A DNA stretch of 64,000 bases, from contig NC_079149.1 in NCBI RefSeq assembly GCF_945859685.1, positions 116,905,575 to 116,969,574 on the forward strand. The letters run 5' to 3'. This document shows positions 38,257 through 49,370 of the stretch, piece after piece (positions within the stretch are counted from its first letter, which is position 1; each line of letters begins with the position of its first letter). This stretch comes from Eupeodes corollae. Taxonomy: Eukaryota; Arthropoda; Insecta; Diptera; Syrphidae. Both the position numbers and the translations under genes were made by a program. Below the pieces are notes generated by a model. It saw nothing but the letters and a program-made list of their open reading frames with translations, was not told the DNA's origin and made no database searches.

Positions 38257-38340
38257 GTAAAGTTTGGATGTCCTAACTGTACTCACAAAGTGAACAAAGC
38301 TTGTTCTGGTTTTCAATTCAATGAAAAATTTCATAATTTT
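38257..38340 (+). CDS. Candidate internal exon of an unidentified gene (exon A)
   Basis: An 84-nt, 28-codon segment preceded by TTTATATTTCAG and followed by the strong donor GTAAGT. Only one of three frames is open; it reads VKFGCPNCTHKVNKACSGFQ then FNEKFHNF. It joins in phase 0 to exon B across an 81-nt intron with TACTAAC 28-30 nt before the acceptor region and a TTTCCTCTTTCTTAAAG tract. A CxxC followed by Cys and then a strand-like hydrophobic stretch in exon B is reminiscent of zinc-ribbon OB-folds (RPA70/MEIOB type), but this is only a suggestion. No start codon or flanking exons are identified. Confidence 0.4.
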
Positions 38341-38421
38341 GTAAGTAATTTTTTAGAGACTATGCCGAATTAATGGGAATTTCATTACAATACTAACTTA
38401 CTGATTTCCTCTTTCTTAAAG

Positions 38422-38519
38422 TTGGTGCTGGTGGACTTGTCCTTCAACGAAAGTCCAAAAAGTTTCTTCGCAGGATTTGGATATACAGTTTATACCTCAC
38501 AAAAATGGCCAATTACAAG
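38422..38519 (+). CDS. Candidate internal exon of an unidentified gene (exon B)
   Basis: A 98-nt segment between an acceptor (CTTTCTTAAAG) and a GTAAGT donor at 38,520. In the frame continuing exon A it reads LVLVDLSFNESPKSFFAGFG then YTVYTSQKWPIT and ends in phase 2. Composition is markedly richer than the AT spacer on both sides, as expected of an exon. All three frames happen to be open, so the frame rests on the join to exon A. The next exon is not certain: the closest downstream exon-like segment (48,647) would bring an early stop in this phase. Confidence 0.4.
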
Positions 38520-38811
38520 GTAAGTAAATTATTCATGCAGTGATTTAATTGTTTCTCTGATTTATGTGGCACAGTCTTGAAAAAACAACATATTGTTGTT
38601 TATCATGTAACAATAGGAAATGCCATTTATTGAAATTGCCTGAAGAAGGTCTTTCTAACATCCTAACCTTTTGGGTAGACTGAGCACAAAATTTGGAACA
38701 TTGGCCATTTTTTGTTAAAGACCAAAAATATCAACCTAACAAATTTGTTGGTTAAAAATCAAAAATACGAATTTGATCAAATAAGGTTTCTTAACTTGGA
38801 TTAGTTAAATG
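38520..38811 (+). other. Putative intron start, AT-rich
   Basis: Sequence between exon B and the transposon copy F. No coding or repeat signal. Confidence 0.4.
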
Positions 38812-40262
38812 TAAAAAAGAGGCTGGTATGCAACCCGCACTGATATCTTCCCATCCCGTATGCCAATTTTTCTTGCTGAAAAGGTTTGTTAGTTTTAGCG
38901 TTTTATTTAATTATTATGAGAAATTAACTAATAATTAGCAACAATATTTTGCATATGATGAAATAGTTTGATGTCAAAACCAATTTTTAACAAAATTAGT
39001 TTTAAACGTAGCATTTGCGTATTATTTTTTATAGATCTTAATTTTTTACGAAAAATTTAACTAACCGTTGTATTTTTATTAAAAAATTACTGAATGTTGA
39101 AAACAATATTTTCAGTGAAATAAAACTAGCTTGAAACCAACATTTTTCATTTTTAAAAAGAAATTTGAGTCGAAAGTAAATTTTTACAAGTTTTAGTATT
39201 GTTGTTTTTTAATGGTTTTGATTTGTTACAAAAAAAAACAGTGGATTCGATTTTTCTCAAAATTTTACCGAATTTTGAAACAAAATTTTCTATTTGTTGC
39301 CATAATCTCAAATCTTTAAAAAGATATTTGAGTCGAAAATTAACTTTGAGTGATGTTTTTTCTTAAGTTTCTGTTTTTTGTAAAAACGCTGTTAATAATT
39401 CAATTTTTCTCAAAATTGAACCAAATGTTGAAAATACTATTTCTTATAATACAAAAATAATTTGAAGCCATAAAAGAAAATATAATTAAGTCGAAAATCA
39501 ATTTTTAACAACTTTTAGTTATGTTTTGTTTAGATTTTTCATTTTTTGTAAAAAAAACTGTCAATTCGTTTTTCTTAAAAAATTTCTAAATGTTCAAAAA
39601 ATGTTTTTCAGAAAATAAAATTAATTTAAAGCCAATATCTCAAATTTTTGAAAAGATATTTGAGTTCAACATCAATTTTTTCCAACTTTTAGTAATTTTT
39701 TGTTTAGGTTTTCATTTTTTGTAAAAAAATGTCAATTCCTTTTTTTTCAAAATCTTACTGAATGTTGACAACAATATTTAGTATGGGATACAAATAGTAT
39801 CGAGCCAATATTTCACATCCTTAAAAGGATAATTGAGTCGAAATCAATTTTGACCACCTTTTAGTAATGTTTTTTTTTAGGTTTTTTTTTTATAAAAAAA
39901 ACTATTAATTCGATTTTTCTCAAACTTAACGTTTGTCTTAGTTGTATGCAATTATTTTGGCGATAAAATAAGTTTTTGTTTAAAAATATTCTATTATTTT
40001 TTCATTTTTTCTTTTGATCTAGAAAAAACATTTAATTGGATGTTTAATAAAAACCTATGATCGCTGGAGTTATTGGTTTGTAAGATATTTTGTATTAGAC
40101 AACATTATCTTTATTTTCAATTGTTATGGAAAAAAAACCACATACGCAATTTTTTTGAAAGTCATTTCTGCATTATTATCTGTGTAACAAAATTTATTTA
40201 AAGTCGATCTTAACTGGTTCTTGAGCTATGGACGACAAAAAAGCCTTCCTGACCGTACGGAC
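38812..40262 (+). mobile_element. Helentron-like element with expanded core repeats, copy F
   Basis: The longest copy, about 1.45 kb. It starts AAAAAAGAGGCTGGTATGC, ATATCTTCCCATCCCG and carries five core units beginning near 39,098, 39,279, 39,429, 39,596 and 39,768 (spacings 181, 150, 167, 172). Each unit has a GAAAACAATATTT-like start, a TTTGAGTCGAAAATCAATTT segment, and TTTTTGTAAAAAAACTGTCA. The 3' region is recognisable (GGTTCTTGAGCTATGGACGA near 40,214), but the terminal hairpin is lost after about 40,262. Confidence 0.8.
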
Positions 40263-40740
40263 TAAAATTCTGCATACCAACACATTTTTAAATATACTTC
40301 AAAGAAAAATTAATGCAAATAAAAAGGCTAAAACGATTTTCCAAGAGAAAAGTTATAAATTAATGTTTTTTTGTTATTTTCAAAATTACACTTCACGTTG
40401 GAAAACCCTATATGGCAATTATTAATTCAATTCTTTTAAATTTGAAGTTTTCATTGTATTTTCAACATGTTTTACATTTTTTGTATTAAATTCTTCAAAA
40501 TATCTAATAGAAATAGATCTATTCTAGAATATTTTAAATTTGTATTGTACTTTTTAGACACATAAATACATACATACTAATAATTTCATAAAAGAAAAAC
40601 CGTCTATGAATATTTCTTAAAATTCGTGCTTCGTTATTTACATTCTTACTTAATTATTTCTATGGTAATTGAATTAATTTAAATTACATTAAATATTTTT
40701 AATATTTAACGAAAATCAACTGCGTGTATGAAAGTATAAC
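40263..40740. other. AT-rich spacer
   Basis: Nothing recognised. Confidence 0.5.
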
Positions 40741-42130
40741 ATATCAACGCTCAAGGACTAAGACAGGCAGTATATATTCTATACATAGGTAGATATAAAC
40801 ATATGTATAATGTACATTTTGTCATTTTACTCGTATACGAGTACGTACCTTTACTTGTTGAAGAAGTATTAAATAAAACATTCTGACGCTTTTCTTATAA
40901 GAAAGATGTCATGAGGTCGAGTGTACGAGTGTACTCTATTCACATGTTAATCAACTCTGAAAAGTGCGCAATGTTAAATAAATAACGAAAGAAACTCCAT
41001 TCATCTTTTGTATACGAGTTTTGTAACTTAAACAAAAAAAGAACGTTCTCATTTCTCACACAAAATAGAATACTAGAACATACAACATTTTAATCCAACC
41101 CACAACTTGTAATAATTTCTATGCTAAATAAGTCAGGTACTTGTACTAAGACGTACTATTTAATAATTCAAAGGTACACACCAATCAAATAAAAAACAAA
41201 TAAAAAATTCAAAATAATTAAGAAACTTTCACCAGCCAGTCAGTGTCCTAACACAACCAGCGTCAAAAGCGACACAAAGCTTCATAAGATTTTTTCAAAA
41301 AAGATAAGCAACAGAATTAACAAAAAAAAAATTAAGGACAGGGAACGACCAAGAAAATACACCCACAGTTTGTCTCTTCACGCCTTAAGGGTTCACTTAT
41401 AAAACTAGAGAAAGGAGTTGATGGTGTCATTATATAAAGGACACTATGACGATATGATTTCTAACGTTCGGTCACCATCCACTATCTATACCATACCTCT
41501 AACACCATCATCATCATCATCAAAAAAAAAAAAAGACAGATATCTTTCGCTTTCTCTTAAGTTGAGTTGAGGCAAAAATTTGCATAATAATTACATTTTT
41601 TATGCTAATTACAGACTAATCGTGGCGTAAAAAGCGGTTGGCTTATATAGCATGTCCCTTGAAGCTGTATAGAACCACTACACCATCACCAACCGCCCCC
41701 TCCGCCCTCCACTCTATGACTCTGGTGATGACGATAGTGATGGCAACTTCGTTCGTTCATTTCGTTTTATATCGGTGCTAAGAAAATTGTCAACATTGGA
41801 CAGACTATTTTTGTCCAATTATATTATAGTTTCAAGAACCCATTCACTTAGTTGCCCCTTAACCCCTAAATGAAGCAGCAGCAGCAGAAGAATAAAAAAA
41901 ATGCTCTCAAATATTTCAATGCTTTTATCCTTCTTTGCACGACACAGAGGATGAGTATATAGCTAATAGTAAAAGAGAAAAGTGATGATGGCATCAAGAG
42001 CATAGCCTTGCCTCATAGCTTGACGACTATACTATACTTGAGGGTACCACAAGGATATATGGCTTCAGTGATGAGATGTTAAAGGATTCCAACACACTGG
42101 GTGTTTAATTTTTTGTTTGAATTAACTTTT
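40741..42130. other. GC-richer island with a 16-bp palindrome
   Basis: TACTCGTATACGAGTA at 40,828-40,843 is a perfect palindrome, and CGAGTGTACGAGTGTACTC follows at 40,918. A (CAT) run lies at 41,505-41,522 and a (CAG) run at 41,876-41,888. No gene is visible; candidate regulatory DNA. Confidence 0.4.
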
Positions 42131-43117
42131 ACATCTTTTATTATAGTACCATTTTTTTATGGATATGAAGATACTTTTTATAATTATGATTAGGTAAGTC
42201 TATCGGATACAAATAATTGTGGGTTCTAAAACTTTTATTCGTAGAAAACAAATAATTTATTTAACAGAAAGGGCCCTTTTTGACAGTCATAACCACTATT
42301 ATCAGTGTTGTCCTAACAAAAGTTTGGAAACATTTAAATTTAAGTGGTAAAAGCTTGTTAAGTCTTAATTGGTTAAACAAACACAATATACTACGAAAAA
42401 AAATAAAAATTGCTACATATTTGTTAATTATACAATACAATGCAAGTACAAGTGAATAAAACTTGTCGTTAGTCATTTTAATCAAAAATTTATATTTAGA
42501 ATTTAAACACAATCTTCTTTGGGTCATTTTACTCCCGCCTTACAAAATTATTAGAAAAATGTTTGTAAGGTCACCAACAAAACTTAAAGCTTACTTTTTA
42601 CTTAATTGATCTTATTTTTTGAAAATTGTAAATGTGTGGTATTGCAAAAAAAAACTCTTAAATATGATGTGAATTTTTTGAAAATCACGATTGTCACGAA
42701 GGAAACATAAAATTAAACGTTATGCCCACAAAAATGTTATAAAAATTTGACTTTGCTCATGTTCGCTATAGTATTTTGTCAGACTTGCAATATTTAACAC
42801 GTTGTTATTTTTAATAAAAAAAAATGACTCTTTAGAAATAGGTTCAATAGGTCCCCATCGTAACGAACTAATGTTAACTCAAGTTAAGTTTACTTATTCT
42901 TTAGAAAACTGGGAAGTAAATTTAATTTTTGAATATGATGTAAACGATTGATAATGATTGATTTGATTGCAACTAAAATCTTCAACATTTTTCATTGACA
43001 ACAAATTGTTCAGAAAATAAAATATCAAAATTCTTTCTTTAGTTTTCTAAACTTTTTGATATTACGTTATAATTGTTGGACAAAAAATATATAACTTAGT
43101 ACTTTAATAGTTTGTTA
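42131..43117. other. AT-rich non-coding stretch
   Basis: Left flank of the Tc1-like element. Nothing else recognised. Confidence 0.5.
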
Positions 43118-44257
43118 AACTGCTGTGCAACCCATTTGAAATTTAGATTTTATTACCAAATTTCAAACTATGTTCTTAATTCAAGCCAAGGAAATGTAAA
43201 TATTTATTTGTGTACCTTAATTTTTTATAAGTGCTGTATATCTTCTAGGCATCAAAGCTATATAAGATTATTAATAACCGTTTTTGGAATGTCATTCCAA
43301 TGCCTTTGAATTCCAGCGAATAGGTCACTTTTATACTCAAAAATTGTGCTCCCAATTTTTTTCCTCACAATTTCCAACATGTTTTCTTTTAGGTTTAGGT
43401 CTAGATAATGGACTGGCCATGGTAGAACCTCAATCTTTTTTTATGTAATGCACTTTGTGGCTAACTTCGACTTATGTTTGGGATCATTGTCGTAGCATGG
43501 TGTTACAAAAGATGTCTACACAGTCTTCAGACTTCATTATGCCCTCCACTTGTCGAATTGGCTCGATTCCTTTTCCAGAGAAGCAGCCCAAGACCAAAAT
43601 TGAACCACCTATATGTTTGACCGCCCCTTAAGTGTATTTTGAAAATAGCACCTCACCTCTTAGTCTCCTGACATGTTGCTTTCTCACCAATCGTATATAA
43701 CTTTGATTCGTTAGAAAAATAAGACCGTTTCCCATTTTCGAGGACTATAATTGAGATGAGTTTTTGAAAAAGCCAAACGAGCATTTACATTTTTTTAAAA
43801 ATAAATGGCTCTTTTGTTTTCAAAAAACCACGCATTCCGGCCTGCAGTGAGCGGTGTCTGATAGTTGATGGGTCAATGGGTAACCTAAGTTCAATTTCAA
43901 TTGTAATTTTCAATCATCTTTCGCTGTGGTGCTTCAAGGCTTTCCTCCTCTATGATGGCATAACACCTTTCCATTTTTAATGATTCTATACATAGTTGAT
44001 TTGTGAATGAAATAATTCTTTGAAATTTCTTTTTGTAATGGTCCTTTTTTGAAATCACTCAAAGTTATGGATTTTTTATCCGTTTTAAAGAATTTGTCTT
44101 AAAAACCTGTTTTATCGATCAAAGACCCGGCCAAAAATAATTTAACAAATCAAGCTACACGTATAAACTTACCAAACTCAAATTAAATCAGATTAACTGT
44201 CATCAAAATGAGATGGAAAAAGAAATGGCCACTAGTTGCAAATGTTTTGCACAGCTG
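43118..44257 (-). mobile_element. Decayed Tc1-like transposon
   Basis: About 1.14 kb bounded by inverted ends: left CTGCTGTGCAACCCATTTGA (43,120-43,139), and right, read on the minus strand, CAGCTGTGCAAAACATTTGC (44,237-44,256). Between them, on the minus strand, is a transposase relic described separately. Length, single ORF and end type fit a non-composite Tc1-family element. The flanking TA dinucleotides cannot be fixed because both ends have drifted. Confidence 0.8.
43225..44075 (-). pseudogene. Tc1-like transposase pseudogene
   Basis: In order on the minus strand: LSDFKKGPLQKEISKNYF then IHKSTMYRIIKNGK (the helix-turn-helix, like Tc1 EIAKELGVSKSTVxRII); RGGKP; ARLAFSKTHLNYSPRKW then TVLF (Tc1 ARLxFAKxHLxWxxxxWxxVLF); after a frameshift FSNESK, with the first DDE Asp replaced by Asn (Tc1 FSDESK); GGSILVLGCFSGKG (GGGSVMVWGCFS); CYDNDPKHKSKL (QDNDPKHTSK, second Asp kept); PWPVHYLDLNLKENM (DWPSQSPDLNPIENLW, third region kept); WNDIPKTVINNLI at the C-terminus. 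At least two frameshifts and several stops (some CGA to TGA) make it dead. Confidence 0.85.
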
Positions 44258-44800
44258 AAATCATTATTTTTTTTTTGTAAAAGCAGCGCATTTGTAGAAT
44301 TTGCCTGTGGATCAGTGCTTTAAGATTATGAACAGTAAGGTGACACATAAAAAAGTCTAATGCAATAAAAATAATTTGATTGGAACAACTTTTATGTATT
44401 CGAATGCTCGTTTACATATTAACATATGTATGCATATCGTGAAAATCAGTGTCATACAATTATTTATAAAAACATCATATTTTCTATTTTAAGAAAAGAT
44501 GAAGAATAAGGACCATTTGTTGTTTGAGTCTTATAAGGTATACAATAAGATATATGCATATTTTTTACCATGGTCTTAAAATAAAGTCATTCAAAATCCT
44601 GTTTGTATATACGAGTATTATACAAAATATTGTAACCGACTGTTTAAGGTATAACAATGGCTTACCTACTATACTTATTTTTGTAACATAGAGCTATTCC
44701 TATACAGGAGAACATAGAACATATGTATAGATAAGACTATATAAAATTGTAAATATATTCTACATTTATAAAGCTACTTGATTTAATTCAGAGGATTTGA
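44258..44800. other. AT-rich spacer
   Basis: Right flank of the Tc1-like element. Nothing recognised. Confidence 0.5.
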
Positions 44801-45420
44801 TTCCTTTGGCAGACGTTTCCTCCGTTGTTCACTTATTTTATTGCCATGTAGGTATAAAACGCACTATAAAGTCTCTTTCTGTGTCACTCCTCCCATACCC
44901 ATATTGCTGTCCGCCCATTACATGTCAGACCATTTTATAGATAGAACACTTCGCCGACATTTTCCATGTAAAGTAAAGGTACAGATACTTTATAAATGTA
45001 TTTTGAGTGTGTCTGTGGTTGTGTCTTTTTTGCCAAATGGGAAAAATATAAATTCAGTTTCTTTTTTCTTTTTGGCATACAAACCAACATAAAGCCAGAG
45101 CTCACAAAAAAGGATTACAAAATATTTCTGCATACAAAAGAGAGCACAAGGACTCAGATTACGAGAATGAGAATGAAACGAACGACAACGACAAGGATGA
45201 TGACGATGACAATATAATGTTGTTCGATGTGCATGCACTACAACGCCGATATGAATATCTTAAATCGCAATTTAATAAACTCCACGTCATCCAGCAATGC
45301 TGAGTTATCTACTCCCTGAGTGGTAAACGTGGGTACTTTGTATTAAAAAATTTACAAAACAGTGATCCCAATTATTCTTAATCATGTTTCAATAGTATAA
45401 GGTAGATTTCAAGAATAAAT
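44801..45420. other. GC-richer island
   Basis: Includes ACGACAACGACAAGGATGAT at 45,183-45,202 and GAATGAGAATGAAACGAACG before it. Overlapping short frames on both strands are low-complexity. No gene is supported. Confidence 0.4.
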
Positions 45421-46485
45421 CCATATCCATATCCATATCCATATCCATATCCATATCCATATCCATATCCATATCCATATCCATATCCATATCCATATCC
45501 ATATCCATATCCATATCCATATCCATATCCATATCCATATCCATATCCATATCCATATCCATATCCATATCCATATCCATATCCATATCCATATCCATAT
45601 CCATATCCATATCCATATCCATATCCATATCCATATCCATATCCATATCCATATCCATATCCATATCCATATCCATATCCATATCCATATCCATATCCAT
45701 ATCCATATCCATATCCATATCCATATCCATATCCATATCCATATCCATATCCATATCCATATCCATATCCATATCCATATCCATATCCATATCCATATCC
45801 ATATCCATATCCATATCCATATCCATATCCATATCCATATCCATATCCATATCCATATCCATATCCATATCCATATCCATATCCATATCCATATCCATAT
45901 CCATATCCATATCCATATCCATATCCATATCCATATCCATATCCATATCCATATCCATATCCATATCCATATCCATATCCATATCCATATCCATATCCAT
46001 ATCCATATCCATATCCATATCCATATCCATATCCATATCCATATCCATATCCATATCCATATCCATATCCATATCCATATCCATATCCATATCCATATCC
46101 ATATCCATATCCATATCCATATCCATATCCATATCCATATCCATATCCATATCCATATCCATATCCATATCCATATCCATATCCATATCCATATCCATAT
46201 CCATATCCATATCCATATCCATATCCATATCCATATCCATATCCATATCCATATCCATATCCATATCCATATCCATATCCATATCCATATCCATATCCAT
46301 ATCCATATCCATATCCATATCCATATCCATATCCATATCCATATCCATATCCATATCCATATCCATATCCATATCCATATCCATATCCATATCCATATCC
46401 ATATCCATATCCATATCCATATCCATATCCATATCCATATCCATATCCATATCCATATCCATATCCATATCCATATCCATATCCA
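45421..46485. repeat. Perfect CCATAT hexanucleotide array
   Basis: 1,065 bp, about 177.5 copies, of CCATAT (ATATGG on the other strand) with no interruption visible. The right flank carries a few diverged units (CCAAATCTATATCTACAACC, then ATATTCGTATATCCGC), and the left flank none. The hexamer has no stop in any of the six frames, so long Gly-Tyr or Asp-Met open frames (up to 380 residues) are artefacts. It is not an insect TTAGG telomere unit. Confidence 0.98.
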
Positions 46486-48060
46486 AATCTATATCTACAA
46501 CCATATTCGTATATCCGCATTCCTATCTTGTCTTGACACTATTAAATCCCTACATTTAAGCTTTTTGTCTCCAAAGATATAAAATTAAGAGGAGCTTAAA
46601 ACCAAAAGTATTAGAGTGCATTAATACAGAAATACCCAAATTGGCAACACCAGACCATTGCAGACTTCCGTATGTCAGTCCCAATGTTGAAGTAGTACTT
46701 GTTAACAATTTTTATCGTGTATTCTTCTTGGTTGTTTCTTTTTGTATTTCTTTTTATTCCACCTGCTGCACAAACGTCTTTCTCCTGAATTATGCTGATA
46801 CGAGTGATGCAAGTTTCCTCAAATTTAATGCAACTTTTGCATTTCCGCATTCAAATGTACCTATCTACCTACCGACGACAATAACGTTAGGTACAACTAT
46901 AACTCTAGTGTAGGCATTCATAAGGATATTCAAGCATTTTTGACAATTGCTAAATGTATCTAGATGAGTGACACCGAAAATGCAAATGCAATACAACATT
47001 AAATGTATGACAGTTGATATTTTTTGCCACTCTAATGCACACCGACCGACCGTTGCAGTTACGGTAACCGTCGTTGCAGCAGCTCTCAGATCTCCTTCCA
47101 ATGCAATCTCATTCCCATCGCTAAGCCCCGTATATCCACATTTAAATATATATATGAATATATGAAGTATATACATTTTTTTGGTGTATCGACGACAATT
47201 GGGTTGTTTGTATTTTTGAATTTGCAAATAGGCACAAATCAAGCATATAAGTTTATCTGCGAGTCCTGAACGGGTTGAGGCATTCAAATATTATACATAG
47301 TCATAGACAATAATGTTAAATGGGTTGGGGTGTGCTCAGGCAGGCGGATTTTTTCGGATATGATACCAACATAATATTTTTATTTTTTTTTTCTTTGGTC
47401 CCGAATGGTGTTATCCAACTTTTTCGGATCACTGGATACGGGTGTCGAATATATGATAAATTTATACGGCATCGATTTGGAATGGAAATTGATTTTGTCT
47501 TTTTTTTTTAACTTCAAATTTTATAAAATGGGGTTAATATTATATGTTGTATCATGATGTCAGAAAAGATGCTTTACTGGCTGAATTATATTTTATATCT
47601 GTAGGTGGTATCTTTTCAAAAAATGTATATGTATATCTATGCATATTGGCATACCTATAGGTATAATACGCCATTATGGACTAAAAGTGTCGACTCAGCG
47701 ATGAAAAGAGCGAAAGTAGCTTTGGCATATTATAGATGTATGTTTGTGTATGTTGAAGCATAATATAATACACAAGACATAAAAGACAAAGCATTTGCGT
47801 GTCAATGAATATCAATTTGATATTTGGATAAATTCTGCAAAAAAAATCTAAAAGGATATAAAACATGGAATACGGGGGTTTATTTTGTTTGGTTGTTAAG
47901 TACGACAAGTATTTATCTGTGGATTTTATAAGGATTTACATGCAGAGATTTAAATTCTTACCATTCATAAAAAAATAGCTATATACTGCAGAAAATTGAA
48001 TTGAATGGTCTTTTTGCTTTTTTTAATAAAAAATATATGGAACGAAAATGGCAGCTTATT
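46486..48060. other. GC-richer island right of the hexamer array
   Basis: Complex sequence to about 47,480 containing CGACCGACCGTTGCAG and ACGGTAACCGTCGTTGCAGC (47,042-47,080, with the inverted pair ACGGTAACCGT), and GGTTGGGGTGTGC near 47,322. A 140-codon minus-strand open frame over 46,865-47,284 has no family features and no splice support. AT content rises after 47,500. Confidence 0.4.
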
Positions 48061-48646
48061 GTTTATTTGGATTGGACAAAATTTCAAAAGTGACGAAAAA
48101 CTTGTGATAATTTCAATTTCTTTTGTCAGTCATGTCTCTTTTAAACCTCAAACTTGTCAAAATAGCGTTTTAAAATAAATATTTGAAATTGTACACTGTG
48201 GCGTATGTGCGTTATTTTTGTGTGTATTTTTTATTTCTTAAGCCAATAGCACAAAATGACTTGTTTTTCATTATCTTAACACTAAATATAGTTTAAACTG
48301 GTCATTTTTTGTAATAAAAGTTTTTTAAGTTTTCATTAAAAAAAAAGAATTTCAACTACGAATTAATGTCTTAAATGTCTGCATTTTCTATGCAGTATTA
48401 AAAAATGTATATGTTTCATGTGGGTATACCTAAGCTAACCATTCTCTGGGTCCTTCAAATGTTGAACTGAAATAACATACAATTTTATGTTAAGATAGAG
48501 ATAGGGATATCCTAGCTTTTTATCACATAAAAGCAATTCCCCAGTCACTTCTAGCGTTTTCTTTATGCCAGATAATTACGTTATCCCATGTGACACTAGT
48601 TTTATTAAACTTTTAAAACATGACATAATCTTTTTTTTGCTTTCAG
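48061..48646. other. AT-rich spacer
   Basis: Ends in the polypyrimidine tract TCTTTTTTTTGCTTTCAG that serves as acceptor for candidate exon C. Nothing else recognised. Confidence 0.5.
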
Positions 48647-48701
48647 ACGAAAAAACAAGACAGACACTATAATAGTAACAAGAGTATTCACTTCCTGAGA
48701 A
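48647..48701 (+). CDS. Candidate internal exon (exon C)
   Basis: A 55-nt segment after a strong acceptor and before GTAAGG. In the frame starting at the first base it reads TKKQDRHYNSNKSIHFLR plus one base, which joins in phase to exon D. It does not continue exon B in frame: in B's phase the segment reads RKNKTDTIIVTRVFTS and stops. So either it belongs to a different transcript from A/B or one of the predictions is wrong. Short and A-rich, hence low confidence. Confidence 0.25.
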
Positions 48702-48942
48702 GTAAGGTAGGTATAGTAACATGGTCATGTTTAATTTATGCATTTATGCTAGTTTGCCTTTGGCTTTTTGTAAGCTATTTTTGTGTAAAATTCTTTTTTC
48801 GTGCTTAAGTTCATCAGCTATAAAGGTTGTATTGACTTAACTAGAAAAAAAAGAACACATTTTTGACAAAGGTATAAGTTAAGTGCATTACCGCAAAATT
48901 ATATTATATTCGCAAAAATCCTTTTCATGTTATTTTTCTTAG

Positions 48943-49032
48943 ATGCATCGCAGTTGAAACAGCAACCTGGTGGTATTGTTGTAAATGGTTTAAGAAAAAT
49001 AGCACATAGCTTATTGCCTTTTGTATGCGAAG
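48943..49032 (+). CDS. Candidate internal exon (exon D)
   Basis: A 90-nt segment between TTATTTTTCTTAG and the strong donor GTAAGT. Only one frame is open through it, reading ASQLKQQPGGIVVNGLRKIA then HSLLPFVCE; it enters and leaves in phase 1. The composition and peptide look protein-like, with a GGIVVNGLRKI core and a hydrophobic end, but no family is recognised. It could link to the acceptor at 51,726. Confidence 0.35.
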
Positions 49033-49370
49033 GTAAGTTTTATATAGAAAATTATTTGTAAACAAGAAAACAAATAAGTTTTAAAATATTAATACGTGCA
49101 TACTTCACTTTTTTGCAAGCCCAAAATTCAGCTGAAACTTAAGTTTTAATTATTATATTGGAAAGGTTTTTTACGCTAGTAAAAATTGATTGTAAATACG
49201 TTTGGTAAGTAAGTAAGCAATTCATTCTATTAGAAAAATTATTTGGTTATAAAATTTAAGTATTATGGTTATGAATTTGAGATAGCTTTGACTTATCCGT
49301 CAGCTTGAATGACAATATATTATAATGGTAATGAAAAGTTATATAAACATAATAAAATGCAAAATTAACT
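49033..49370. other. AT-rich spacer
   Basis: Between candidate exon D and the LINE fragment. Nothing recognised. Confidence 0.5.

Noticed and set aside
45421..46485. Hexamer array as an internal telomeric repeat
   Set aside because: Insect telomere units are TTAGG and flies mostly lack them; CCATAT is a different simple repeat.
45378..46520. Open frames of 370-380 residues on the minus strand (Gly-Tyr and Asp-Met repeats)
   Set aside because: They are translations of the CCATAT array, which has no stop codon in any frame; flanks lack coding features.
46865..47287. 140-codon minus-strand open frame
   Set aside because: Overlaps a competing plus frame, cysteine and hydrophobic residues are scattered, and no family pattern or splice sites support it.
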